Shown here: in pieces, positions 9,236 through 18,122 of the stretch
Position numbering within the stretch: position 1 is the stretch's first letter
Layout: each line of letters begins with the position of its first letter
Assembly: GCF_014640255.1 (NCBI RefSeq)
Contig: NZ_BMGP01000001.1
Location: 558,001 to 622,000 of the forward strand
Length of the DNA stretch: 64,000 bases
Direction: 5' to 3'
Origin: Subtercola lobariae
Lineage (GTDB): Bacteria > Actinomycetota > Actinomycetes > Actinomycetales > Microbacteriaceae
Translations under genes and position numbers: made by a program
The notes under the pieces: model-generated
Told to the model about the DNA's origin: nothing
Seen by the model: the letters and a program-made list of their open reading frames with translations, nothing else
Databases searched by the model: none

Positions 9236-10104
9236 CGCTCGGGAAAGCCGTGCGGCAGCCCCGCGAGCACCGGCGCCAGCCGCTCGAGCCGGGCGCGCTC
9301 GAGTTGCAGCGCCTGAAACTCCCGGTCGCGGCGCAGAGCCGCGATACCCGTCAGCATCACCTCGGGGGGCGCCGCCGTGAGCGGAGCTACGTAGGGCGCG
9401 GCTTCACTCATCAGTTGCCAGGCGTGGCGGGCACGGGCATCCGGAGTCATGCGCGGCGCCTGCGCCAGAAACTGTGCGATGCGGCGGGAGAGGCGGTCGG
9501 GCAGCTTCGCTACGTCTGCGATCTGCGCCCAGCCGAGAAGCGGCGGCGGCACGGGAAGTGCGTTCGACACGAGGCGGGGTACGCGTTCGTGCTGGCTGAA
9601 GGTTCCGGCGAGCAGATCGCCGAGGCGCTTCGACTTTGCGTTCAGCAGCGCAACGATGATGGCGAGCCCGCCGAAGGTCAGGTAGATCTCGAGCACACCG
9701 GTGAGCGCGCGAATGAAGGCGTGGCGAAAGGATGCCGCACCGCCGTCATCGCGAACCACGCGCGCGCCGATCACGAGCTTGCCCAGCGACCGCCCGTGCA
9801 TCAGCGTCTCAAGACCCGTGGGCACCACCACGATACAGAAGACGAGCGACGAGAGCATGAGCGCTGTGGCCAAGTCCGGATCTGCATCGCCATGGCCTTC
9901 CCACAGCGGGAGCAGAAGAATCAGCAGAACTAAGAGCCAGAGCGACACGAGAACATCGATGATTCCGCCGGCCGCTCGCAGAATGAAACTCGCCGGCCGA
10001 ACGTCGAGCGCAACGGCCTCACCGGTGATCAGCAGCTCGTCGTTGTGCTCGAGCGAGTGGGCCGCGGCGGCGGGGGCGAGAAGGGGCTCAGCCATGGCTA
10101 TCAT
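9232..10104 (-). CDS. RDD-family membrane protein
   Basis: The 290-residue protein has an RDD domain at about 35-170. It contains LDVRPASFILRAAGGIIDVLV, hydrophobic helices around 50-70, 83-105 and 135-155, and HGRSLGKLVIGARVVRDDGG. A soluble Arg-rich helical C-terminus of about 110 residues follows. RDD proteins are small membrane proteins that are often proposed to be transporters; the substrate is unknown. An ATG at 10095 (MAEP) is an alternative start. The gene is divergent, by 8 bp, from the SpoIIM gene and belongs to the MoxR-DUF58-SpoIIM-RDD neighbourhood known as Rv3690-Rv3695. Confidence 0.85.
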   Translation of the reverse strand: MIAMAEPLLAPAAAAHSLEHNDELLITGEAVALDVRPASFILRAAGGIIDVLVSLWLLVLLILLLPLWEGHGDADPDLATALMLSSLVFCIVVVPTGLETLMHGRSLGKLVIGARVVRDDGGAASFRHAFIRALTGVLEIYLTFGGLAIIVALLNAKSKRLGDLLAGTFSQHERVPRLVSNALPVPPPLLGWAQIADVAKLPDRLSRRIAQFLAQAPRMTPDARARHAWQLMSEAAPYVAPLTAAPPEVMLTGIAALRRDREFQALQLERARLERLAPVLAGLPHGFPER

Positions 10105-10112
10105 CTAAGCAG

Positions 10113-11108
10113 ATGGATCTCGACGCCTACACCGCAGCCCACCGTGACGAATGGAGTCGTCTCGACGAGCTCGGCCGACGCCGCACGTATTCTGGTGCCG
10201 AGGCTGACGAACTCATTGAGCGATACCAGGCCGGCGCCACCGAGCTCTCGGCCCTCAAGACCTCGGCCGGGTCGACCGTTGCGGGCGACCGGCTCTCGGT
10301 GTCGTTGTCGCGCGCGCGTGCGCGCTTCACCGGCTCTGGCACGAACCTGTTCGCCGCCGTACCCGAGTTCTTCGCCCTGCGGCTGCCGGCCGCGCTCTAC
10401 CGGTTGCGCTGGATCATCCTCGTGGTCGCTGGTGCCACCATTCTCGTGAGCGTTCTTTATGCGTTCTGGGTGCTGAACGACCCGCAGGTGCTCGCGAATT
10501 TCGGCACCGACGACCAACTGCAGAAGTTCGCGCAGAACGACTTCGTCAACTACTACTCTGAGAACCCCGCTGCCTCGTTCACCGGGCAGGTCTGGACCAA
10601 CAATGCCTGGATCACCGCCCAGTGCGTGGCGTTCGGCATCGTCGGCGTCTACGTGCCCTTCCTGCTGCTGCAGAACGCCATGAACATCGGCGTTTCGGCG
10701 GGCGTGCTCTTCCACCTCGGGCGCGGCGACGTCTTCTTCGCCTACATTCTGCCGCACGGGATGCTCGAATTAACGGCCATCTTCGTGGGCGCGGCCGCAG
10801 GCCTCCGCATCTTCTGGGCGTGGATCGCCCCTGGCGCTCGCACGCGCGGGCAGGCGCTCGCCGAAGACGGGCGGGCCCTGTTCACGGTGGCCATCGGTCT
10901 CATCTTCGTGCTGCTGGTCTCGGGAGTCATCGAGGGCTTCGTGACGCCGCAGCCGTGGCCCTGGCCCGTCAAGATCGGAATCGGCGCTCTTGCTCTGGCC
11001 GCGTTCATCTTCTACATCGTCTTCGTGGGCGGCCGGGCATCCCGTGCCGGGCACACCGGCGACCTCGCCGACTTCGACGCCGGCGCCAAGCGCCTCGTTG
11101 CTGCCTGA
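10113..11108 (+). CDS. Stage II sporulation protein M (SpoIIM) family membrane protein
   Basis: The 331-residue protein has a soluble N-terminal helical region (1-90; WSRLDELGRRR, ELIERYQAGATELS) and then several hydrophobic helices, containing ALRLPAALYRLRW and FLLLQNAMNIGVSAGVLFHLG. This is the SpoIIM-like family found outside spore formers beside RDD, MoxR and DUF58 genes. The cellular role here is unknown and sporulation is not implied. TATCAT (10099-10104) lies 8 nt before the ATG and no Shine-Dalgarno sequence is seen. The gene converges with DUF58 with an 11-bp gap. Confidence 0.85.
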   Translation: MDLDAYTAAHRDEWSRLDELGRRRTYSGAEADELIERYQAGATELSALKTSAGSTVAGDRLSVSLSRARARFTGSGTNLFAAVPEFFALRLPAALYRLRWIILVVAGATILVSVLYAFWVLNDPQVLANFGTDDQLQKFAQNDFVNYYSENPAASFTGQVWTNNAWITAQCVAFGIVGVYVPFLLLQNAMNIGVSAGVLFHLGRGDVFFAYILPHGMLELTAIFVGAAAGLRIFWAWIAPGARTRGQALAEDGRALFTVAIGLIFVLLVSGVIEGFVTPQPWPWPVKIGIGALALAAFIFYIVFVGGRASRAGHTGDLADFDAGAKRLVAA

Positions 11109-11119
11109 CTCTGGCCGTG

Positions 11120-12427
11120 TCAGAGGCGGCCGGCGGCCTTCAGGGCTAGGTAGGCGTCTGCTACGGCAGGCGGGAGGTCGGCGGGGGCGCCCGTCACGAC
11201 CTCGGCTCCGAGCTGGCGCACGGCGGCAGAGACCCGCGACACGTCGAGCAGGGCACGCTCGGCCGCGGCCGCGAGGTAGGTCGAGGTGCGGTCATCCCGA
11301 ACCGAAACGGCTGCGAAGGTAGCGGGGTCGGTCACGGAGGCGACCATGACGGTGTGGCGCCGCGTCAACTGGGGGAGCGCCGCGAGCAGGCCCTGCGATG
11401 AGCCCGGGGTCTCGATAGAGGTGAGCAGCACCACGAGCGAGCGCTGGTTGGTGATCTGGCGCACCTGGGCGGCGATCGACGACCAATCCATTTCGAGCAG
11501 CTCGGGTTCGACGGGGGCGAGCGCATCGACGAGTTGCGAGAGCAGGGCGGGGCCGGTGGCGCCCTGCACCCGGGCCCTGGCGCGGCGGTCGTAGGCGAGA
11601 ACATCCACTCGGTCGCCCGCGGCGGAGGCCAGCGCCGCGAGCAGCAAGGTCGCCTCGAAGGCCGTGTCGAGGCGCGGTTCGTCGTCGATGCGGGCGGCCG
11701 ATGTGCGTCCGGTGTCGATGATGATGACCACGCGCCGGTCGCGCTCGGGGCGCCAGGTGCGCACCACCACCTCCTCGCGCCGGGCTGTCGCGCGCCAGTC
11801 GATGGAGCGCACGTCGTCGCCCCGCACGTACTCGCGCAGTGAATCGAACTCGGTACCCTGCCCGCGAATCATCACGCTCGTGCGACCGTCGAGTTCGCGC
11901 AGCCGCGCCAGCCTCGACGGCAGATGCTTTCGAGACGCGAACGGCGGCAGCACGCGAATTCGCCCCGGCGCGACCAGCGAAGCTTGCCGAGCCCACAGAC
12001 CGAGCGGCCCGAACGAGCGGATGCTCGTGAGCTGCACCCGGCGTTCGCCCCGCCTGAACGGCCGAAGTTCGACGCTCACGAGCCGCCGTTCACCGGCCGG
12101 AATACGCACCCCGAACCGCGCCTGCACCGCCCCCGCCGACGGCTGCCAGGCATCACGTACCACCCCGCGCAGCGCCCGGCGGCCGTTGTTCGTGAGGTAC
12201 AGCTCGGCCACAATGGCCTCACCAAGCCGCACCCGCGCGGGCAGCACGCGCTCGATGCCCAGGCGCCTGGGCGAAGCGGCGAGGCAGAGGTCGGCGATGC
12301 CCAGTAACACGCACAGCACCAACCACCACCCCAGTACAGCGCCCGCGATGTCGTAGGCCTGCCCCAGTACGACCACCGGCACGACGCCGAGCGCCAGCAG
12401 CAACACGAACCTCCCAGACACGGTCAT
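11120..12427 (-). CDS. DUF58 domain protein (VWA-like), partner of MoxR
   Basis: The 435-residue protein begins with two transmembrane helices (about 5-50). An immunoglobulin-like region precedes the DUF58 signature YVRGDDVRSIDWRATARREEV. A von Willebrand A-like fold follows, with the MIDAS-like sequence IIDTGRTS. DUF58 proteins act with MoxR ATPases and may help assemble or fold metal-dependent or membrane complexes. The ATG has GAGGAGG about 6 nt upstream. It is the last gene of the leftward operon DUF7847-like, DUF4129, DUF4350, moxR, DUF58, with 58 bp between moxR and this gene. Confidence 0.88.
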   Translation of the reverse strand: MTVSGRFVLLLALGVVPVVVLGQAYDIAGAVLGWWLVLCVLLGIADLCLAASPRRLGIERVLPARVRLGEAIVAELYLTNNGRRALRGVVRDAWQPSAGAVQARFGVRIPAGERRLVSVELRPFRRGERRVQLTSIRSFGPLGLWARQASLVAPGRIRVLPPFASRKHLPSRLARLRELDGRTSVMIRGQGTEFDSLREYVRGDDVRSIDWRATARREEVVVRTWRPERDRRVVIIIDTGRTSAARIDDEPRLDTAFEATLLLAALASAAGDRVDVLAYDRRARARVQGATGPALLSQLVDALAPVEPELLEMDWSSIAAQVRQITNQRSLVVLLTSIETPGSSQGLLAALPQLTRRHTVMVASVTDPATFAAVSVRDDRTSTYLAAAAERALLDVSRVSAAVRQLGAEVVTGAPADLPPAVADAYLALKAAGRL

Positions 12428-12485
12428 CTCGCCCTCCTCGCGCCCTCACGGCGCGGCCCGCCGCCGCGACCAGGCATGTCGCGCA

Positions 12486-13532
12486 TCAGATGGGCACCTG
12501 CACCTGCGCGAGAATTCCGCGCAGAATCGTGTCGACCGACACGCCCTCGAGTTCGGCCTCTGGCCGCAATTGAATGCGGTGCCGCAGCACCGGCAGCACC
12601 ATCGCCTGAATGTGGTCGGGTGTGATCCAGTCGAAGCCGTTGAGCCAGGCCCACGCTTTGGCCGAGGCGAGCAACGCCGTGCTGCCGCGCGGGCTCACCC
12701 CGAGTTTCACTGAGGGGCTCTGGCGCGTGGCACGACTCAGATCGACGGCGTAGGCCAGAACATCCGGAGTCGCCCGCACCGCCGCGACAGCCGCCTGCGC
12801 CTCGTGCAGCTGCCGCGCATCGAGCACGGGTGTGACGCCGGCGGCCGCCAGATCACGCGGATTGAACCCCGCCGCGTGTCGCTCGAGCACGGCGATCTCG
12901 GCCTCGCGACCCGGAATCTCGAGCGTCAGCTTCAGCAGAAACCGGTCGAGTTGCGCCTCGGGAAGCGTGTAGGTGCCCTCGTATTCAATGGGGTTCATGG
13001 TCGCCGCGACCAAGAACGGGTCGGGCAGGGGCCGGCTGACTCCGTCGACGCTGACCTGACGCTCTTCCATAGCTTCGAGCAGGGCAGACTGCGTCTTCGG
13101 GGGAGTGCGATTGATCTCATCGGCGAGCAGGATGTTCGTGAACACCGGCCCGTCACGAAACTGAAATTCGCCCGAGCGTGCGTCGTAAATCAGCGAACCG
13201 GTCACGTCACCGGGCATCAGGTCGGGCGTGAACTGCACCCGTTTGGTGTCGAGGCTGAGCGCGGCCGACAGCGAACGCACGAGCAGCGTCTTCGCCACCC
13301 CCGGAACCCCCTCGAGCAGCACGTGCCCGCGCGCCAGCAGCGCCACCATCAGCCCGGTGACGGCGCCGTCTTGGCCGACGACGGCCTTGCCCACCTCAGT
13401 GCGCACGCGTGAGAGGGCCTGCCGCAGCTCGTCGTTGCTGCTCGGCCGGGGGCTGTGGGGCGAGTGGATGCCCGGCACGCCGGTGCCGAAGGCATCGGTC
13501 ACGGCGGGTGCGGGTATCGGTTGATCGGTCAC
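12486..13532 (-). CDS. MoxR-family AAA+ ATPase
   Basis: The 348-residue cytoplasmic ATPase has Walker A GVPGVAKT (75-82), a Walker B sequence LLADEINRTPP, the sensor region AATMNPIEYEGTYTLPEAQLDRF and a C-terminal helical lid. MoxR ATPases are chaperone-like and work with VWA-domain proteins; the DUF58 partner is the next gene. The ATG overlaps the end of the DUF4350 gene by 4 bp, so they are translationally coupled. The gene corresponds in order to moxR2 (Rv3692). The client complex is unknown. Confidence 0.92.
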   Translation of the reverse strand: MTDQPIPAPAVTDAFGTGVPGIHSPHSPRPSSNDELRQALSRVRTEVGKAVVGQDGAVTGLMVALLARGHVLLEGVPGVAKTLLVRSLSAALSLDTKRVQFTPDLMPGDVTGSLIYDARSGEFQFRDGPVFTNILLADEINRTPPKTQSALLEAMEERQVSVDGVSRPLPDPFLVAATMNPIEYEGTYTLPEAQLDRFLLKLTLEIPGREAEIAVLERHAAGFNPRDLAAAGVTPVLDARQLHEAQAAVAAVRATPDVLAYAVDLSRATRQSPSVKLGVSPRGSTALLASAKAWAWLNGFDWITPDHIQAMVLPVLRHRIQLRPEAELEGVSVDTILRGILAQVQVPI

Positions 13533-15082
13533 GATTCGTCTTTCGTTGAAGGGTCGTTCGGCGAAGCGGTGGGCTGGGGCGCGGGCGGGGCGGCTGGTTG
13601 CACGGATGGCGCGGCGGCGGTCGTTGGCGAGCCGGAGAGTGCGGGCAGGGCGGTCGGCTGCCGCGCTGGCGGGGCCGCAGGCGTTCCGTACACGCTCAGA
13701 CGCACGGCGCGTTCGAGGTCGGCGAGCTGGGTGGAGAGCTCGAGTAGGTCTGCCTCCGAGCGTGGCAGCCGGTTGACGAGCACGTCGGCGACTGCGGCCG
13801 GCGCGATTCCTAGCGCGGCAGAGGTCTGCAGAATGATGTCGTCGAGCGGGGCGGTGCGGGGGAGGCCGAGCATCCGCGCCAGTCGCCCGCTCGCGCCGAT
13901 TCGCAGCGCATCGGCCGCACGCAGTCGAGCCCCCGAGCGCGCATACAGGCGAGCGCGCCCGAGTACGGTCTCGTTACCGCGCACGATGACGGGCAGGTTC
14001 TCGACGACCACAGGCCCGAGCCGCCGCCCGCGCCACACCGCGGCCGCGATGAACACCACGACGAGCAGCAGAATGAGCGGCGTCACCCACCCCGGAGTCA
14101 GCGCCCCCAGACTCGGCGGCCCATTCGCCACCACGTCAGCCGTGCTCGGCGTGTACCAGATGAGCGTCGTGCTGTGCCCGAGCAGTCCGAGCGCGAGTGC
14201 GGCGTTTCCGGCGTTCACGATCTGCTCGTTGTTCAACACATCAGCCGCACCCAGCACGCTCACCTGCTGCGCCCCGCCGCTCGAGCTGACCAGCGAATAC
14301 GCGTCGTCGCCGCTCGCGAAGCACGAGGTGATTCCGGTCTGGGTCGCCCCCGGGGTCGAGGTGTCGGTTCCGGATGCGGCGCCGGTCTGACGATAGGTCG
14401 TACCCGAGACCGTGATGCTGCCGGCGGCCTCGGCGGCAGGCAACGAGCATCCGGCAGCCACCGTCGCGGTGTTGTCTGCGGGCCCGTCGGGGGCGCCCGC
14501 CGCAGAGATCGACGGGGCGATGCCCTCGAGCTCGAACACGTCGGGCTGCACCAGCACGAGCCGCGCTGCGAGCCCCTTCACCTGGGCGTACCGGTCGCCG
14601 GGCAGGTACTGGTCGGGGTCGAAGATGAGCAGCGTCGGCACGTCGGCCGCTGGTTCGTTTGCGCCGCCGGTGCTCGCGCCAGCAGCGCCCGAGGTGTCTG
14701 CCGCGGCTTGCTTGCCCCGTTGACCAAGGCCGCTCGTCGCGCCTGAACCCGTGCCGGCGGGCGCCGACGCGGCCGCAGCGACGGCAGCTTCCGCGTCGTC
14801 GAGCGTGCTCACCGCCGTCACCGTCACCCCCTGCTGCCGTAGTACCTCGGCGAGGGCCTTGCTGCCGCTCGGTGCCGGGCTGGTGATCGACAGCGGTGCA
14901 TCGTCGCTTGCCTCAGTTGTGCCGCGCACCAGCAGCAGCACGATGCTCGCAACGATCACGAACGCCCCGGCGGCGATCCAGAACGACCACCGCTTGACGA
15001 AGGCTCGCGTCGTCGGCGTTGCACTCGGGGCTCCGAGCTCGCCGGTCGAAGGCGGGGCGGGAGCGATGGGCGCGGCGCTCAT
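13529..15082 (-). CDS. DUF4350 domain membrane protein
   Basis: The 517-residue protein has a Pro/Ala-rich N-terminus and a transmembrane helix at about 32-52. An extracytoplasmic domain follows, containing PAPSGSKALAEVLRQQGVTVTAV and LLIFDPDQYLPGDRY. A second helix (about 330-350) carries a cytoplasmic helical region, and a Pro/Ala-rich tail ends the protein. This matches DUF4350 proteins (Rv3691-like) encoded in MoxR operons. The ALAEVLRQQGVTV block is typical of the GldG/DUF4350 fold, which has no known catalysis. It overlaps its neighbours by 4 bp on each side. Confidence 0.82.
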   Translation of the reverse strand: MSAAPIAPAPPSTGELGAPSATPTTRAFVKRWSFWIAAGAFVIVASIVLLLVRGTTEASDDAPLSITSPAPSGSKALAEVLRQQGVTVTAVSTLDDAEAAVAAAASAPAGTGSGATSGLGQRGKQAAADTSGAAGASTGGANEPAADVPTLLIFDPDQYLPGDRYAQVKGLAARLVLVQPDVFELEGIAPSISAAGAPDGPADNTATVAAGCSLPAAEAAGSITVSGTTYRQTGAASGTDTSTPGATQTGITSCFASGDDAYSLVSSSGGAQQVSVLGAADVLNNEQIVNAGNAALALGLLGHSTTLIWYTPSTADVVANGPPSLGALTPGWVTPLILLLVVVFIAAAVWRGRRLGPVVVENLPVIVRGNETVLGRARLYARSGARLRAADALRIGASGRLARMLGLPRTAPLDDIILQTSAALGIAPAAVADVLVNRLPRSEADLLELSTQLADLERAVRLSVYGTPAAPPARQPTALPALSGSPTTAAAPSVQPAAPPAPQPTASPNDPSTKDES

Positions 15083-15789
15083 GACGACCTGCGATCGGCC
15101 GCGCCGCCAGCGCCAACCGTCTCGAGTTCGGCCGGCGGCTTGTCGCGAAGGTCGGCTTCGAGCGCCGCAAGCTGCTCGTACCCCGAGCGGGTAGCCCGCC
15201 CGCCGAGGTACCGCACCGAATCGAATTCCGCCGCCGCCGCGGCCAGCCGGTCGGCCGCAGCGGGGTACGCCACTCCGGCCCGCAGCGCGAAGTCACGGGC
15301 TGTCGTTCCTGGGCTCACCCGAATCACGGTGCGCTCGGCTTGCCGCCTGGCGATCGAGCGGTAGATCTCCTCGATGGCGGTCAAGAAGTCTCCGGCGCTC
15401 GCTGCCGCAGCAGCGGAAGCTCGCAATTGGGCAGACGTTCGCCGATCATCCGACCCGAACAGCGCCTCGATTCGAGTGGCCGCCTGCCGATTGCGTCGGG
15501 GCCGACCGAACACGATGAACGCTGCCACAATCAGCCCCACCAGAATCACGACGCCGAGCGCGGGCAAGAGGCCGCCGAGGTTGCCGTCAGAGGGAATCAC
15601 GAGCGACGACAACCAGTCGCCGAACGCGGTGGCGGCCCGGTCGAGCCAGGTGGGCTTCGCGGCGGCATACTGCGGCTTACTGAGTTCGTTGACGAGCCAC
15701 TGCCGGGCATCCGGAGCCGACGGGTCGACAGGAACGTCGCCGAGAAACCCCAGCGACGCCACGCCCCCGAACGGCACAGCACTGATCAC
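15079..15789 (-). CDS. DUF4129 domain membrane protein
   Basis: The 236-residue protein has an N-terminal extracytoplasmic stretch (ARQWLVNELSKPQYAAAKP) and a transmembrane helix at about 95-115. A cytoplasmic helical DUF4129 domain follows, with EEIYRSIARRQAERTVIRVSPGTTARDFA and FDSVRYLGGRATRSGYEQL. DUF4129 is frequently fused or linked to transglutaminase-like and MoxR/DUF58 genes. Function is unknown. The stop is 2 bp from the next gene upstream and the end overlaps DUF4350, so all five genes appear to form one operon. Confidence 0.82.
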   Translation of the reverse strand: MISAVPFGGVASLGFLGDVPVDPSAPDARQWLVNELSKPQYAAAKPTWLDRAATAFGDWLSSLVIPSDGNLGGLLPALGVVILVGLIVAAFIVFGRPRRNRQAATRIEALFGSDDRRTSAQLRASAAAAASAGDFLTAIEEIYRSIARRQAERTVIRVSPGTTARDFALRAGVAYPAAADRLAAAAAEFDSVRYLGGRATRSGYEQLAALEADLRDKPPAELETVGAGGAADRRSS

Positions 15790-15791
15790 GG

Positions 15792-17222
15792 TCAGAGCGG
15801 CCTCTGCACCCGATACGGGTCGTCGTCGGCCGTGACCAGCCCGGCCTGCTGAGCCTCGACGAACCGAATCAGTTCAAGGTCGAGGCCCTCTTTGCGCATG
15901 CGCAGGTCGACGTAGATCAGCGAGATGGCTGCCGCCTGCACGACAGCAGAGATGGCGCCGAACACGATCTGCAGAACGCCGACGATGAGGTTGATGGCCA
16001 GGGCTGCGATGAAGGCGCTCTGGCTGCCCGAATCGCTCGTGTCGTTCGGGCTGAAGATTCCGAAGGCCAGCCCGAGAATGAGGCTCACCGGCTGTGTCAC
16101 GAACAAACTGGCGACGTACACGATGAGGTAGACCAGGGCTTCGGTGCCGAACGTCTTCCAGAACGAACCGCTGGTGAGGCGCCACGAGCGGGCGATCGCG
16201 GCGCGCGCGCCCAGGCCTTCGAGTACGATCGCGCAGGCGACGAGCGACACTTTTGTCGTGATCCAGACCGCGAGAACCGTGAGCCCGAGCGCGAACAAAA
16301 GCCCCGAGATGACGGCGAGCGCGATGCCTGCCGCCCCGCCGATGGTCGCGAAGGCCACAACGATGCCCACGGCGATGGCCAGAACCACCACCACGACGAT
16401 GCCCTCGAGCAGAATCCACAGCACCAGCGGCCACATGCGCTTCGCGGCGGCCCGCCACAGCTCGCCGAGCTTACGTTTCTCGCCCAATACCTCGCGCGAC
16501 ACTTCGATGACGAGGATGCCCTGCAGCAGCGCGCTCGAAATGAGTGCCAGCGCCACGGGAATCAGCGCCGAAAGCAGCACGATCACAACCGAACCGGCGG
16601 CGATCGAGTTGCGGTCGGCCACGCTCGCCTGGCTCACCCGGTTGAAGGCGAAGAGGGTGGCGCCGCCGATGACTCCCACAGAGACGAGGTAGATGGCGAA
16701 TTGGATGATCAGGGCGCTGCCGAAGGTCGGCCCCGGGTTTCGCCGCAGCACCTGAAACGGCGCACCCAGCAGCGTGCCGAACCCGAGTGGGCGCAGCGGC
16801 ACGAGCCCCGGCTTGGGCGGCGGCGCCCAGTTCGCGCCGCCGGGGCCGGGCGGCCCTGCGGGCGGCGCAGGGTACTGGCCTGGCGGCGGCGGGTAGCCGC
16901 CGTACTGCGCGGGCGGCGGCGCGTACTGCCCGTACTGCGGTGGTGGTGGGTATCCGTCGTACGGCGGGGGTGGAGGCGGCGGCGCATACTGCCCATATTG
17001 CGGTGGCGGCGAACCATAGTGCGGAGCCTGCGGTGGCGGCGCGTATTCCCCGTAGCGCGGCGGCTCAACGGGCTGCGCGGCCGGCTGCGGGGCCGCCGGT
17101 GCTACCGGCTGCGAATCCTCCGGCACCCCGAACTGCGGCGGCTGAGCATCCGCTGCCTCAGCCGAACTCGGCGTCCCCGCGCGCCCAGCGCCTGGCGCGC
17201 CCGCCTCGTGTTCGTCGCTCAA
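15792..17222 (-). CDS. Multi-pass membrane protein with Pro/Tyr-rich N-terminus (DUF7847-like)
   Basis: The frame is open from 17330, but the most likely start is the TTG at 17222, preceded by GAGGAAC and giving 476 residues beginning MSDEHEAG. Residues 30-150 form a low-complexity region of PPPQYGQYAPPP-type repeats. About six hydrophobic helices follow, resembling the glycerophosphodiester phosphodiesterase membrane domain (GSFWKTFGTEALVYLIVYV). No catalytic domain is present. It is the first gene of the MoxR operon and diverges from mtrA. The Tyr/Pro tail may be an interaction or phosphorylation region; that is inference. Confidence 0.75.
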   Translation of the reverse strand: MSDEHEAGAPGAGRAGTPSSAEAADAQPPQFGVPEDSQPVAPAAPQPAAQPVEPPRYGEYAPPPQAPHYGSPPPQYGQYAPPPPPPPYDGYPPPPQYGQYAPPPAQYGGYPPPPGQYPAPPAGPPGPGGANWAPPPKPGLVPLRPLGFGTLLGAPFQVLRRNPGPTFGSALIIQFAIYLVSVGVIGGATLFAFNRVSQASVADRNSIAAGSVVIVLLSALIPVALALISSALLQGILVIEVSREVLGEKRKLGELWRAAAKRMWPLVLWILLEGIVVVVVLAIAVGIVVAFATIGGAAGIALAVISGLLFALGLTVLAVWITTKVSLVACAIVLEGLGARAAIARSWRLTSGSFWKTFGTEALVYLIVYVASLFVTQPVSLILGLAFGIFSPNDTSDSGSQSAFIAALAINLIVGVLQIVFGAISAVVQAAAISLIYVDLRMRKEGLDLELIRFVEAQQAGLVTADDDPYRVQRPL

Positions 17223-17386
17223 ACCGTGTTCCTCATTTTCGCTACGAGAACTGAAGTCACATGAAGCGTGCCCGCACCCCCCGAGCCCGCGCCGCGCCAC
17301 AGCGGCAGCTTCACCCTCCCATGCTCGCACAGTCTGTCGTCAGCCGCCGCGCAGCCACGACTCAGCCCCTACCGGGTACGCTCCAC

Positions 17387-17392
17387 TACCCT
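17387..17392 (+). promoter_or_regulatory. -10 element (TACCCT) of a leaderless promoter for mtrA
   Basis: The TANNNT hexamer lies 7 nt before the ATG at 17400 and no Shine-Dalgarno sequence is present, so the mtrAB-lpqB message may begin at the AUG. Confidence 0.5.
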
Positions 17393-17399
17393 ATGAGCT

Positions 17400-18095
17400 A
17401 TGGATGCTCGCATACTCGTGGTCGACGATGATCCCGCGCTCGCTGAAATGATCGGCATCGTGCTCGAGGCAGAGAACTTCGAGCCCGTCTTCTGCGCCGA
17501 CGGCTCGGAGGCGTTCGCCGCCTTCACCGCCGCGCGCCCCGACCTCGTGCTGCTCGACCTGATGCTTCCGGGAATGGATGGCATCGAGGTCTGCGCCCAG
17601 ATCCGCGCCGAATCGGGCGTGCCCATCATCATGCTCACCGCCAAGAGCGACACCACCGATGTGGTCAAGGGCCTGGAATCAGGCGCTGACGACTACATCG
17701 TGAAACCGTTCAACCCGAAAGAGCTGGTCGCGCGCATCCGCACCCGCCTGCGGCCGAGTGTCACAGCCGTGGCAGCCGCGAACGGGCCGATGTTGATCGG
17801 CGACATCGAGCTCGACGTCGCCGGGCACGAGGTGCGCCGCGGAGCCGGGCGCATCAACCTCACCCCGCTCGAATTCGATCTGCTGCACGCGCTCGCCGCG
17901 AAGCCGCAGCAGGTGTTCACTCGCGAAATGCTGCTCGAGCAGGTGTGGGGCTACCACTACAAGGCCGATACGCGCCTCGTGAACGTGCACGTGCAACGGT
18001 TGCGCGCGAAGGTCGAGGAAGACCCCGACAACCCGCGCATCGTGATGACCGTTCGCGGCGTAGGCTATCGGGCCGGTGCCGTCGTCAATGCCTAA
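17400..18095 (+). CDS. mtrA: Response regulator MtrA (OmpR/PhoB family)
   Basis: The 231-residue protein has a receiver domain (1-115; ILVVDDDPALAEMIG, phosphoacceptor Asp53 in LLDLMLPGMDG, MLTAKSD, DDYIVKPF). A winged-helix DNA-binding domain follows (130-231; TPLEFDLLHALAAKPQQVFTR, VNVHVQRLRAKVE, VRGVGYRAG). MtrA is an essential or near-essential actinobacterial regulator that links cell-wall hydrolase expression, division and replication. It binds GTAAC-type direct repeats. It is followed by mtrB 27 bp later and lpqB. Confidence 0.96.
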   Translation: MDARILVVDDDPALAEMIGIVLEAENFEPVFCADGSEAFAAFTAARPDLVLLDLMLPGMDGIEVCAQIRAESGVPIIMLTAKSDTTDVVKGLESGADDYIVKPFNPKELVARIRTRLRPSVTAVAAANGPMLIGDIELDVAGHEVRRGAGRINLTPLEFDLLHALAAKPQQVFTREMLLEQVWGYHYKADTRLVNVHVQRLRAKVEEDPDNPRIVMTVRGVGYRAGAVVNA

Positions 18096-18122
18096 TTCGT
18101 CGTCAAGCCGTAATAGCGGCTG